Assembly: GCA_031553225.1 (NCBI GenBank) | Contig: JAVBLU010000004.1 | Location: forward strand, 1 to 30,573 | Source: JAVBLU01 sp031553225 | Lineage (GTDB): Bacteria > Bacillota > Clostridia > Christensenellales > UBA1750 | Direction: 5' to 3' | Length of the DNA: 30,573 nucleotides | Part shown: positions 1-6,259 of the stretch, in pieces | How the letters are laid out: every line of letters begins with the position of its first letter | Position numbering within the stretch: the stretch's first letter is position 1 | Notes under the pieces: generated by a model | The model's database searches: none | Told to the model about the DNA's origin: nothing | Seen by the model: the letters and a program-made list of their open reading frames with translations, nothing else | Translations under genes and position numbers: made by a program

Positions 1-275
1 GGTGTCGTTTTGACCAATTCGAATGTGCCGCCCGAGAGGTGAAACGAAAAAAACGGCCGGTTCAGCAAATCCAGCCGGTTTAAGCTCCACAAAGCGGCGG
101 CGATGTGGCCCGCCTGATGCGAAAATGTATAAAAAGGCGCACGGTTGAGCGCCGCAGCGCTTTGCGCGACCGCTGCGCCGGATAAAAAACACGGCATATA
201 GGAACCGGGCGCATCCCGCGGGACCGCGCTGGCCCCGGCGGCTCTCATACCCTCCGGCGAAACTGTACGAATCAT
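1..275 (-). CDS. Kae1/TsaD-like (peptidase M22 family) protein, partial at window edge
   Basis: The frame starts at the ATG ending at 275 and runs off the window, giving 91 residues. Visible motifs are PRDAPGSYMPCFLSG, FYTFSHQAGHIAAALW and FFSFHLSGGTFELV. These match the middle of the TsaD/Kae1 fold, where the paired histidines bind metal and the SGGT strand contacts nucleotide. Full-length relatives carry about 70 further N-terminal residues, including a DTSxYTTS-type phosphate loop. Here the ATG overlaps the acpS stop as ATGA and the frame is closed upstream by a stop near 423, so that lobe is not encoded in this frame. It may be a shortened TsaD paralogue rather than the tRNA t6A enzyme. 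Family assignment is fairly sure; the function is not. Confidence 0.6.
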   Translation of the reverse strand, partial: MIRTVSPEGMRAAGASAVPRDAPGSYMPCFLSGAAVAQSAAALNRAPFYTFSHQAGHIAAALWSLNRLDLLNRPFFSFHLSGGTFELVKTT

Positions 276-640
276 GGCTGCACCTCCCGCTCGCGCACAG
301 CGAAGGCGATCGCCCGGCCCCCGTCGTGCGAAATGCTCACCAGCACGCGCCCGCCGCCGCAGGTCGCCAGCGCCGCCCCATGCAGAGCGGCGCGCGGCGC
401 GCCGCTCTCGTCGTGCGCAATCTCAATGTCCAAAAGGCGTATGCCCCCAGTGAAGCCCGTGCCCAGCGCCTTCGCCACGGCTTCCTTGGCCGCGAACAGC
501 CCGGCGGCCGACGCTGCGCCCTTGCGAAGTACAAAGCCCTGTTCCTGCGGCGTGTACACCCGTTCCAGGAAGCCCTTCTTCTGCAGCGCGCGCGCCACGC
601 GTTCGATCTCCACAACGTCCACGCCCACACCCGCGATCAT
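272..640 (-). CDS. acpS: Holo-[acyl-carrier-protein] synthase
   Basis: A 122-residue protein of normal AcpS length. It transfers the 4'-phosphopantetheine arm of CoA to apo-ACP for fatty acid synthesis in the cytoplasm. The N-terminus GVGVDVVEIERV carries the metal-binding aspartate (D8). FAAKEAVAKALGTGF at about 49-63 carries the second metal ligand (E53) and the CoA-contact lysine. The start at 640 was chosen because GGGAGGG lies just upstream and because the ATG overlaps the preceding stop as ATGA. A longer upstream frame exists but its extra 29 residues are arginine-rich and unlike the family. It is the third gene of the birA cluster and its own stop again overlaps the next start. Confidence 0.95.
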   Translation of the reverse strand: MIAGVGVDVVEIERVARALQKKGFLERVYTPQEQGFVLRKGAASAAGLFAAKEAVAKALGTGFTGGIRLLDIEIAHDESGAPRAALHGAALATCGGGRVLVSISHDGGRAIAFAVREREVQP

Positions 641-1572
641 GCACCCTCCCGGGCGGCGAGCGCTGCGTTCACGCACGCGCGCGCTACAACGACCGTCGCG
701 GCCGCGCACAGCGCTAGCGGGCTGCAAGGCAGCTCGTCCGTGGACAGGGCAAAGAGCGTGTCGCCATCCGCTATCGTATGGCAGGGCCGAACGGCCAGCG
801 CCAGCCCGTCATGCGCCGCAACGCACACCCGCCCGGCTTCCCCGCGCGTCAATCGGGCGTTGGTCGCCACCACGCCGATGCAGGTGTTCGTGCCGGGAAA
901 CACGCCCGAACCGATGTGCAGCGCCGCCTCCATCGCCGACACCGGTCGCCCATCCTTCTCCCCGCAGGCGATCGTGTCGCCCTGCCAAGGATCCACCACG
1001 TCACCCGCGGCGTTCACGGCCACGAGCGCCGCTACCGTCGCGCCACCCGGCAGCTGAAGAGACGCCGAGCCCACGCCGCCCCGCGCGGCCGCCGCACCTG
1101 GGCACAGCTTGCCCACGCTTGCGCCGCACCCTGCGCCCACGCAGCCCTGCCGTACGTCCAAACCGCCCTGCAGCGCAGCCAGCGCAGCCGCATAGCCCAT
1201 AGCTTCGTCCGGCCGCGCGTCCGGCCGGCCCACGCCCAGATCGAAAAGCGCCGCGGCCGGTACGATGGGCACGCGCGCAACGCCCGCGTCAAAACCGATG
1301 CCGGCCTCCTCCAGAGCGCGCATGACCCCGCCCGCGGCGCCCAGGCCGAAAGCCGACCCGCCCGCAAGCAGAACGGCATGCACTTGCCGCACGAGGTTCC
1401 CGCTCCTCAGTACGTCCGTCTCCCGGGTGCCCGGGGCCGCGCCGCGCACGTCCACGGCCGCGACCGCGCCATTGGGGCACACCACCGCCGTGCAGCCCGT
1501 ACGTCCGGCCTCGTCATGCATGTGGCCCAGTCGCAGACCGGACACGTCCAGCAGATGTCCCGGATAGCGCAT
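637..1572 (-). CDS. P1 family (S58, DmpA/NylC-like) self-processing peptidase
   Basis: A 311-residue cytoplasmic protein of the P1/DmpA family of N-terminal-nucleophile hydrolases, which includes L-aminopeptidase/D-esterases and the nylon oligomer hydrolase NylC. Visible family features are the N-terminal DVSGLRLGH, LLAGGSAFGLGAAGGV at about 68-83 and NTCIGVVATNARL near the C-terminal third. In relatives the precursor cleaves itself immediately before the nucleophile; here the likely cut is between N229 and T230. Two starts are possible. The ATG ending at 1572 has GGGGAGG eight bases upstream and is used here. The ATG ending at 1593 overlaps the birA stop as ATGA but has no Shine-Dalgarno site and would add seven residues. 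The natural substrate cannot be inferred. Confidence 0.88.
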   Translation of the reverse strand: MRYPGHLLDVSGLRLGHMHDEAGRTGCTAVVCPNGAVAAVDVRGAAPGTRETDVLRSGNLVRQVHAVLLAGGSAFGLGAAGGVMRALEEAGIGFDAGVARVPIVPAAALFDLGVGRPDARPDEAMGYAAALAALQGGLDVRQGCVGAGCGASVGKLCPGAAAARGGVGSASLQLPGGATVAALVAVNAAGDVVDPWQGDTIACGEKDGRPVSAMEAALHIGSGVFPGTNTCIGVVATNARLTRGEAGRVCVAAHDGLALAVRPCHTIADGDTLFALSTDELPCSPLALCAAATVVVARACVNAALAAREGA

Positions 1573-1589
1573 GCGCACAACCTCCCCGT

Positions 1590-2348
1590 TCATTGCGGCA
1601 CGTCCGCGTAACCCGCCAACCCGCGCACGGAGACGTCGCCGGCGTACAGCGTCTGTACCGGGCCGCCGTCCGGCCGGAAGAGCAGCGCGCCGTCTCTTGC
1701 GATGCCCAGCGCCTCGCCTTCTCGTTCACCGCTGCCGTCCGACACGCGAACGCGCCGCCCAAGCGTGACGCATTCGCCCGCATACGCGCGCAGGAAGGCG
1801 TCGCTGTCCCGCGCAAGCTCCCCCAGCCTCTCCTGCAGCGCATGCAAATAGCTGTGCAGCACGGCCTCACGGTCTACAAAAACGCCCGTCTCCGCCGCCA
1901 ACGACGTGGCGGCCGTCAGCCCCTCGTCGTCCAGATCCGCGCGGCTTTGTCCCACGTTGATGCCGCAGCCGAGCAGCAGGTAACGCTCCTGCATCCCGCC
2001 CGTCTCCAGCAGCACGCCGGCCATCTTACGCCCGCGCAGCAGCACGTCGTTGGGCCATTTGACGAAGCACTGCGCCCCTACCGCCCCACGCGCGGCCCGC
2101 ACCACGGCGAGGGCCGCCGCAAAGCCCACGAGCGGCCAGTGCGCGGCGGGAAGCGAGGAACGCAGTACGATGGTGGTGTATAGGCCTCCTGAGGGGGAGT
2201 GCCACGCCCGCTCCATACGCCCGCGGCCCGCGGTTTGCTCGTCCGCGGTAACCAGCGCCCCGTGCGGCGCTCCCGCAGCAGCCCATTCATGCGCGGCGAC
2301 AAACGTGGAACCTATGCGCGCATGATGCGCGCGAACCTGTCCGATCAT
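1590..2348 (-). CDS. birA: Biotin--[acetyl-CoA-carboxylase] ligase (monofunctional)
   Basis: A 252-residue biotin protein ligase that forms biotinyl-AMP and attaches biotin to carboxyl-carrier protein. Visible motifs are TAGRGRMERAW (GRGR at 41-44, the biotinyl-AMP loop), SPSGGLYTTIVL and KWPNDVLLRGRKMAGVLLE (97-115), with the probable catalytic lysine K108. There is no N-terminal helix-turn-helix domain, so unlike E. coli BirA it should not repress biotin genes. The start at 2348 has GAGGTGG just upstream; a longer frame to 2393 runs into the promoter. It is the first gene of a cluster with the P1 peptidase and acpS, linking biotin and ACP activation, both needed for fatty acid synthesis. 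Confidence 0.94.
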   Translation of the reverse strand: MIGQVRAHHARIGSTFVAAHEWAAAGAPHGALVTADEQTAGRGRMERAWHSPSGGLYTTIVLRSSLPAAHWPLVGFAAALAVVRAARGAVGAQCFVKWPNDVLLRGRKMAGVLLETGGMQERYLLLGCGINVGQSRADLDDEGLTAATSLAAETGVFVDREAVLHSYLHALQERLGELARDSDAFLRAYAGECVTLGRRVRVSDGSGEREGEALGIARDGALLFRPDGGPVQTLYAGDVSVRGLAGYADVPQ

Positions 2349-2364
2349 ATGCCACCTCAATTGT

Positions 2365-2393
2365 AGTGTATCCGCTTGTCCCCGGTTTTTCAA
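2365..2393 (-). promoter_or_regulatory. Sigma-A-like promoter for birA cluster
   Basis: TTGAAA (2393-2388), 17-base spacer, TACACT (2370-2365). It lies just upstream of the birA ribosome binding site and back-to-back with the promoter of the aldo/keto reductase. Confidence 0.55.
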
Positions 2394-2411
2394 GCGAACA
2401 ACCCTGTCCTG

Positions 2412-2440
2412 TTTACAAACATTTCACCCGGCCTTATACT
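2412..2440 (+). promoter_or_regulatory. Sigma-A-like promoter for aldo/keto reductase
   Basis: TTTACA (2412-2417), 17-base spacer, TATACT (2435-2440), about 35 bases before the start codon. Confidence 0.7.
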
Positions 2441-2474
2441 TAATCCATCATTACCATGGAGAGGGTGTTTCGTC

Positions 2475-3611
2475 ATGACGAAACGGACAATCGGGCAGAC
2501 CCGGGTCCAGGTTCATCCACTCGGGTTTGGCTGCATGCGCTTCCCGTGCATCGGCGAGGGGAATCACAACGTGGACCGGCCCGCCGCCTACCGGCTGCTG
2601 CACGAGTTTCTGGATTTGGGCGGCACGTACTTCGACACGGCGTATGTTTATCACGGCGGCAACAGCGAGACGGTGCTGGGCGAGGCGCTCAAACAAGTCG
2701 GCCGCCGTTCGGATGTGGTCGTCGCCACCAAGTTTCCCTTCCGCGACGGCACCACCGCCGCAGATTTCGACCGCGTGCTGGGCGAATCTCTGCACCGCTT
2801 GCAGACCGACTATGTAGACTTTTATCTGCTGCACGGCACGGGCCGCAGCAACTTCGACAAGGCCTCCGCCGAGGGGTACTTCACCTGGATCGACAAGCAG
2901 GTGCAGGCCGGCAAAGTCCGCTATCCGTCCTGCTCCTTTCACGACAACGCCGAGGCGTTCCGCTACGTGATGGACGCTTACCCCTTCCGGATGACGCAGG
3001 TGCAGATGAGCATTCTGGACACGAACGAGCAGGCGACTCTTCCCGGCATGCTGTGGGCCGCGCACAAAGGTGTGGGCATCGTTGTGATGGAGCCGTTGCG
3101 CGGCGGCGCGCTGGCGGGAAACCTGCCGGACAACGTACAGGCCGTGTACGACCGCACCGGCCTTGGCCGCAGCGCGGCGGACTGGGCGTTCCGCTATCTG
3201 TTGAACATGCCCGAGGTGAACGTCATCCTGTCGGGCATGAACACGCACGAGCAGCTGCACGAAAACATGGGGATCTTTTCCGGAGCTGATGCCGGATGCC
3301 TCACCGCCCAGGAACAGCAGGTGATACAAGACGTGCGCGAGGCCTACCAAAGCCGCATCCGCGTGCCCTGCACGGCCTGCCGCTACTGCATGCCCTGCCC
3401 GCAAGGGGTGGAGATTCCCGGCATCTTCCAGGGCGCAAACCGCGCGGCCATGTTCAATACGCAAGCCCGTTTTGCCGAACGCTACGAACGCCTGACCGCC
3501 GAAGGCAAAGCTTATCCGGCCTGCGTGCGCTGCGGCTCCTGCGAGGCCGCCTGCCCGCAGCACATCAAAGTGCCCGACGAGCTGGAAGCCATTCACGCCT
3601 CTCTCGCTTAG
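2475..3611 (+). CDS. Aldo/keto reductase with C-terminal 4Fe-4S domain
   Basis: A 378-residue cytoplasmic NAD(P)H-dependent oxidoreductase. The N-terminal TIM-barrel has FDTAYVYHGG, giving the catalytic D54 and Y59, then K86 in ATKFP and the histidine in YLLHGTG, the usual AKR tetrad. The C-terminal 60 residues carry two cysteine clusters, CTACRYCMPCP and CVRCGSCEAACP, typical of bacterial-ferredoxin-type iron-sulfur sites in clostridial AKRs. This suggests electron exchange with ferredoxin or another redox partner. The start was chosen because GGAGAGGG lies nine bases upstream; an in-frame ATG at 2376 would include the promoter. It is transcribed alone. The substrate is unknown. Confidence 0.92.
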   Translation: MTKRTIGQTRVQVHPLGFGCMRFPCIGEGNHNVDRPAAYRLLHEFLDLGGTYFDTAYVYHGGNSETVLGEALKQVGRRSDVVVATKFPFRDGTTAADFDRVLGESLHRLQTDYVDFYLLHGTGRSNFDKASAEGYFTWIDKQVQAGKVRYPSCSFHDNAEAFRYVMDAYPFRMTQVQMSILDTNEQATLPGMLWAAHKGVGIVVMEPLRGGALAGNLPDNVQAVYDRTGLGRSAADWAFRYLLNMPEVNVILSGMNTHEQLHENMGIFSGADAGCLTAQEQQVIQDVREAYQSRIRVPCTACRYCMPCPQGVEIPGIFQGANRAAMFNTQARFAERYERLTAEGKAYPACVRCGSCEAACPQHIKVPDELEAIHASLA

Positions 3612-3621
3612 AGACGAGCGC

Positions 3622-3658
3622 AAAAGCTCCCGCGGCCATACATGGCGGCGAGAGCTTT
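3622..3658. terminator. Bidirectional hairpin between aldo/keto reductase and tRNA-Val
   Basis: AAAGCTC (3623-3629) pairs with GAGCTTT (3652-3658), with an inner GCCAT/ATGGC stem. On the minus strand it is followed by TTTT, so it can end the tRNA transcript. On the plus strand it can end the reductase transcript, with only a short T run. Confidence 0.6.
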
Positions 3659-3660
3659 CG

Positions 3661-3737
3661 TGGTGGGGTTAAATGGGCTCGAACCATCGACCTCAACGAT
3701 GTCAACGTTGCGCTCTAACCAGCTGAGCTATAACCCC
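3661..3737 (-). tRNA. tRNA-Val(GAC)
   Basis: Read on the minus strand, a full cloverleaf of 77 bases with encoded CCA. The acceptor stem GGGGTTA pairs with TAACCCC, followed by discriminator A and CCA. The D-arm is GCTC/GAGC. The anticodon stem CAACG/CGTTG holds loop TTGACAT, so the anticodon is GAC, reading valine GUC/GUU codons. The T-arm contains TTCGAGC. It is a single tRNA with its own promoter, not part of an array. Confidence 0.95.
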
Positions 3738-3751
3738 TTGCACAAGAAGGT

Positions 3752-3779
3752 ATTATACCAGACGGAGCGAAAAATGCAA
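3752..3779 (-). promoter_or_regulatory. Promoter of tRNA-Val
   Basis: TTGCAT (3779-3774), 16-base spacer, TATAAT (3757-3752), with an extended -10 TGG just upstream. It sits about 15 bases before the tRNA 5' end. Confidence 0.8.
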
Positions 3780-3972
3780 GCCCCGAGTCGGAAAAAACGA
3801 AAACCCGTGCGTTGATGACGAGGAAGCCCAAAGCACAGTTTAAACCGCCGGACCACTTTCCTTCATTGAATGAAACCAAAGCCCCTCTTCTGCGGGCAGT
3901 GTTGTTGCCACTGCCTGCCACAAGGGGAGCGCGGCATGCCAACTCTTCCTGGCCCGTCATGGCGGGGCCGTC
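3780..3972. other. Non-coding spacer between tRNA-Val promoter and the SPOUT methyltransferase
   Basis: No convincing gene. On the minus strand a hairpin GGCAGTG/CACTGCC lies soon after the methyltransferase stop and may help end that transcript, though no T tract follows. An 81-codon minus frame (3715-3960) covers this spacer but runs through the tRNA and its promoter and has no recognisable family. Confidence 0.4.
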
Positions 3973-4740
3973 TCAGGCGTCCCGACGCAGGAAGTCATAC
4001 ACCATCACGGCCGCGGCCATGGCGGCGTTCAGCGATTCGGCCCGGCCGGGCATCGGCAGGCGAAAAACGTGCGTAGCACAGGCGCGCACCTGCGGGGAGA
4101 GCCCCTGCCCTTCCGCGCCGATGACCAGCGCGCATGCGCCCAGATCCGGCCGCGCGAAAAAATCATCGCCGGACAGATCGGCCGCCAGAATGCTCACGCC
4201 CTGCTCCCCCATAGCCATCAGCAGCGGCGCAAGCTCGGCGCGCACCACCGGCACAAAGAAGCTTGCACCCATGGCAGCACGCACGGTCTTGGGTGCGAAG
4301 GCGTCCGCGCTGGATGGGGAGAGCAGCACGCCGTCCCACCCGGCCGCGCCGCACAGCCGCATGATGGTGCCCACGTTCCCGGGATCCTGCACGCCGTCCA
4401 GGGCGATGCAGCGGCGCATGGACATAGGGTCGGCGGGCGGCGGCAGCGGGATGAGCGCAAGCACGCCCTGGGGCGTCTTCGTGTCGCCCGCGGCCTCAAT
4501 GCAGCGCTTAGGCGCGCTCACCACGTCCGCGCCGGCGTCCTGAAGGCGCTGCAGCAGCGCGCTGTCGGCAAAACCATCCTCCGCCAGCACGGCAATGGGC
4601 GCGATGCCGCTGTTCACCGCCTCCCTCAGCAGGTGCGGCCCTTCGGCCAGATACGCTGAAAGCTCCTCCCGCCCTTTGGCCGTTTGGGCGGCGCGAAGGT
4701 CGGCGACAAGCGAATTTTTCACACTGTCGATGCGGCGCAC
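3973..4740 (-). CDS. SPOUT/TrmH-family RNA 2'-O-methyltransferase (YsgA/RlmB-like)
   Basis: A 255-residue SAM-dependent methyltransferase acting on ribose 2'-OH of rRNA or tRNA. The N-terminal part resembles the substrate-binding domain of the family (KGREELSAYLAEGPHLLREA). The C-terminal trefoil-knot domain shows the three SPOUT motifs: DGVQDPGNVGTIMRLCGAAG, VIGAEGQGLS and LPMPGRAESLNAAMAAAVM. The start is a GTG. The one ending at 4740 is preferred because GAGAGAGGTGA lies at a good distance; a GTG ending at 4749 is an alternative. It follows rplT, a common Firmicutes neighbourhood for ysgA-type genes, so ribosome maturation is the likely role. The exact nucleotide modified is unknown. Confidence 0.9.
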   Translation of the reverse strand: MRRIDSVKNSLVADLRAAQTAKGREELSAYLAEGPHLLREAVNSGIAPIAVLAEDGFADSALLQRLQDAGADVVSAPKRCIEAAGDTKTPQGVLALIPLPPPADPMSMRRCIALDGVQDPGNVGTIMRLCGAAGWDGVLLSPSSADAFAPKTVRAAMGASFFVPVVRAELAPLLMAMGEQGVSILAADLSGDDFFARPDLGACALVIGAEGQGLSPQVRACATHVFRLPMPGRAESLNAAMAAAVMVYDFLRRDA

Positions 4741-4766
4741 GCCGCTCACCTCTCTCTGCGGGCAAC

Positions 4767-4801
4767 AACGCCGCCTTCGGTCGTTGGCCGAAGGCGGCGT
4801 T
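4767..4801 (-). terminator. Perfect 14-bp hairpin after rplT
   Basis: AACGCCGCCTTCGG (4767-4780) and CCGAAGGCGGCGTT (4788-4801) pair perfectly around a 7-base loop. No T run follows on either strand, so it may be a weak terminator, an RNA stabiliser or a processing site between rplT and the methyltransferase gene. Confidence 0.5.
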
Positions 4802-4814
4802 TCAAACAGCCGGA

Positions 4815-5171
4815 TTAGTTTGCCTTAGCGCGGGCAGCGCCCACAAGCTGGGCAAACGTGGCGGGATCGTTCACTGCCAGATCGGCCAGAATTTTCCGGT
4901 CGATGTTGATGCCGGCCACCTTCAGGCCGTTGATAAAACGGGAGTAGCTCATGCCGTTGATACGCGTGGCGGCGTTGATGCGCGCGATCCACAAACGGCG
5001 GAAATCGCGGCGGCGCAGACGCCGGCCTACGTAAGCGTAGCGCAGGGAGCGCATGACCGCCTCGTTCGCCGTGCGGAATTGCTTGGACTTCGCGCCGAAA
5101 TAGCCCTTGGCGAGCTTCAAAACCTTCTTATGGCGTTTGCGTGCGGCAACGCCAACCTTAATGCGAGCCAT
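4815..5171 (-). CDS. rplT: 50S ribosomal protein L20
   Basis: 118 residues, the standard L20 length. The N-terminal basic tail (MARIKVGVAARKRHKKVLKLAKGY) threads into 23S rRNA, and the globular part has LWIARINAATR and GMSYSRFINGLK. L20 is needed for early 50S assembly and in Firmicutes represses its own operon by binding the leader RNA. A strong AAGGAGG lies about ten bases before the ATG. It is the last gene of infC-rpmI-rplT, separated from rpmI by an unusually long structured spacer. Confidence 0.98.
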   Translation of the reverse strand: MARIKVGVAARKRHKKVLKLAKGYFGAKSKQFRTANEAVMRSLRYAYVGRRLRRRDFRRLWIARINAATRINGMSYSRFINGLKVAGINIDRKILADLAVNDPATFAQLVGAARAKAN

Positions 5172-5313
5172 GGTGTCGCAGCCTCCTTATGAATTCCCCG
5201 GGAAATGCCGGATGCAAGCGGCGTGCCGCTCCGCGCAGCCTGTGCGCGATCATCCTGGCGGATCCGGGCAGATTGATTGCGGTGTTGATGCTTATTGCGC
5301 GGCGCCTGTTGCC
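5172..5313 (-). other. Structured rpmI-rplT spacer
   Basis: No ORF in this 142-base gap. It holds small hairpins: AGCGG/CCGCT (5217-5230), GCGCA/TGCGC (5233-5247), and CCCTA/TAGGG (5312-5325) overlapping the rpmI stop. It could carry a translational or processing signal for rplT; no function is established. Confidence 0.35.
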
Positions 5314-5511
5314 CTAGTCGTAGGGCAGCATGCGCTTGATGTTGGCGGCTTCCACGGCTGCGACATATCCGCCCTGGCGCAGGCGACGGCGGCGCTTGGG
5401 CGTTTTAAGGTGCGGCTGGTGGTTTTTGTACGCGCACGCGCGCTTGACCAGGCCGGACTTGGTCAGCTTAAAGCGCTTGTGCGCTCCGCGGTTCGTCTTG
5501 ATCTTGGGCAT
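5314..5511 (-). CDS. rpmI: 50S ribosomal protein L35
   Basis: 65 residues, the standard length. It begins MPKIKTNRGAHKRFKLTKSG and has the basic HLKTPKRRRRLRQGG core followed by IKRMLPY, both diagnostic of bL35. AAAGGAGG precedes the ATG by seven bases. It lies 21 bases after infC, in the conserved infC-rpmI-rplT order, so it is co-transcribed and probably co-regulated with infC. Confidence 0.98.
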   Translation of the reverse strand: MPKIKTNRGAHKRFKLTKSGLVKRACAYKNHQPHLKTPKRRRRLRQGGYVAAVEAANIKRMLPYD

Positions 5512-5532
5512 GGGACGTCCTCCTTTGCGGTT

Positions 5533-6051
5533 TTACGGCTTTTCCACCTTGGGCGAGAGGATCATGAACATGCTGCGGCCTTCAACGGCAGGGGTGCGCT
5601 CCATAACGCCGACGGCGGAAACGCGCTGCGCAAAGTTGCTCATCACCTGGGAGCCAATCTCCGGATGGGTGATCTGTCGGCCGCGGAAGCGGATGGAAAC
5701 CTTCACCTTGTCGCCATCCTGGAGGAAGCGAATCGTGTTCTTGACACGCACCTCGATGTCGTGTTCGTCGATCGTGGAGGACAAACGCACCTCTTTAATC
5801 GTGATCACTTTTTGATTCTTTCGCATCTCGCGCTCGCGCTTGGATTGCTCGAAGTGGAACTTGCCGTAATCCATGATCTTGCAGACGGGCGGTTTCGCCA
5901 TGGGCGCGATCTTCACGAGATCCAGCCCGCGCTCCTCGGCGATGGCCATTGCCTGCTGGCCGCTCATCACGCCGAGCTGTTCGCCGTTTTGATCGACCAG
6001 GCGCACTTCGCGGTCGCGAATTTCTTCGTTGATCATCAGGTCCGTGTTGAT
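5533..6051 (-). CDS. infC: Translation initiation factor IF-3 (AUC start)
   Basis: IF-3 checks initiator tRNA and start-codon pairing on the 30S subunit and prevents premature 50S joining. The N-domain has INEEIRDREVRLVDQNGEQLG and KPPVCKIMDYGKF; the C-domain has KEVRLSSTIDEHD and KVKVSIRFRGRQ. No ATG with a ribosome binding site fits. The first ATG (6072) has none and would add MQLGVCG. The codon at 6051-6049 is ATC, eight bases after GGGGG, and begins INTDLMINEEIR, aligned with the N-terminus of B. subtilis IF-3, which starts at AUU. An AUC start gives 172 residues, the normal length, and fits IF-3 autoregulation through non-canonical starts. The family is certain; the start is inferred. 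Confidence 0.95.
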   Translation of the reverse strand: MNTDLMINEEIRDREVRLVDQNGEQLGVMSGQQAMAIAEERGLDLVKIAPMAKPPVCKIMDYGKFHFEQSKREREMRKNQKVITIKEVRLSSTIDEHDIEVRVKNTIRFLQDGDKVKVSIRFRGRQITHPEIGSQVMSNFAQRVSAVGVMERTPAVEGRSMFMILSPKVEKP

Positions 6052-6203
6052 GCCGCATACCCCCAATTGCATCGTTCGTGTCGAAAAAAGAAAACGGGCG
6101 GCATTCGCCGCCCGCCAACAAAGCGCTTTCGCACTCTTTATCCTGCTGTTGTAACCCTGTCTGGCACAGCCGACGGGTGAGAAGCGGGCAGCTTCTGCTT
6201 ACT
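6052..6203 (-). promoter_or_regulatory. infC-rpmI-rplT leader (L20-leader-type attenuator)
   Basis: About 150 bases of untranslated leader lie between the predicted transcription start (about 6203) and the infC start. It contains a complete intrinsic terminator just before infC. Upstream, GCTGCCCGC (6192-6184 on the minus strand) is complementary, with one G-U pair, to GCGGGCGGC in the 5' arm of the terminator (6115-6107), giving a possible antiterminator. This is the arrangement of the Firmicutes L20 leader, in which L20 binding favours termination. The structural match to that family was not tested computationally. Confidence 0.7.
6084..6114 (-). terminator. Intrinsic terminator in infC leader
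   Basis: On the minus strand CGGGCGGC, a GAAT loop, GCCGCCCG, then TTTTCTTTTTT. It lies between the promoter and infC, so it acts as an attenuator, not an end-of-gene terminator. Confidence 0.9.
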
Positions 6204-6209
6204 TTTTGT

Positions 6210-6238
6210 ATTATAGCCGCCCGCCTTCCCCATGTCAA
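6210..6238 (-). promoter_or_regulatory. Perfect-consensus sigma-A promoter of infC operon
   Basis: TTGACA (6238-6233), 17-base spacer, TATAAT (6215-6210). Both hexamers and the spacing match the consensus exactly. Confidence 0.93.
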
Positions 6239-6259
6239 GCCGTACGCGCAGTTTTTTGT

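Noticed and set aside
326..1611. Several long plus-strand open frames opposite acpS and the P1 peptidase
   Set aside because: They are arginine/alanine-rich shadows caused by high GC, with no family resemblance; the minus-strand genes have clear motifs and ribosome binding sites.
3715..3960. An 81-codon minus-strand ORF
   Set aside because: It includes the tRNA-Val 5' end and promoter, lacks a ribosome binding site that I can see and matches no known family.
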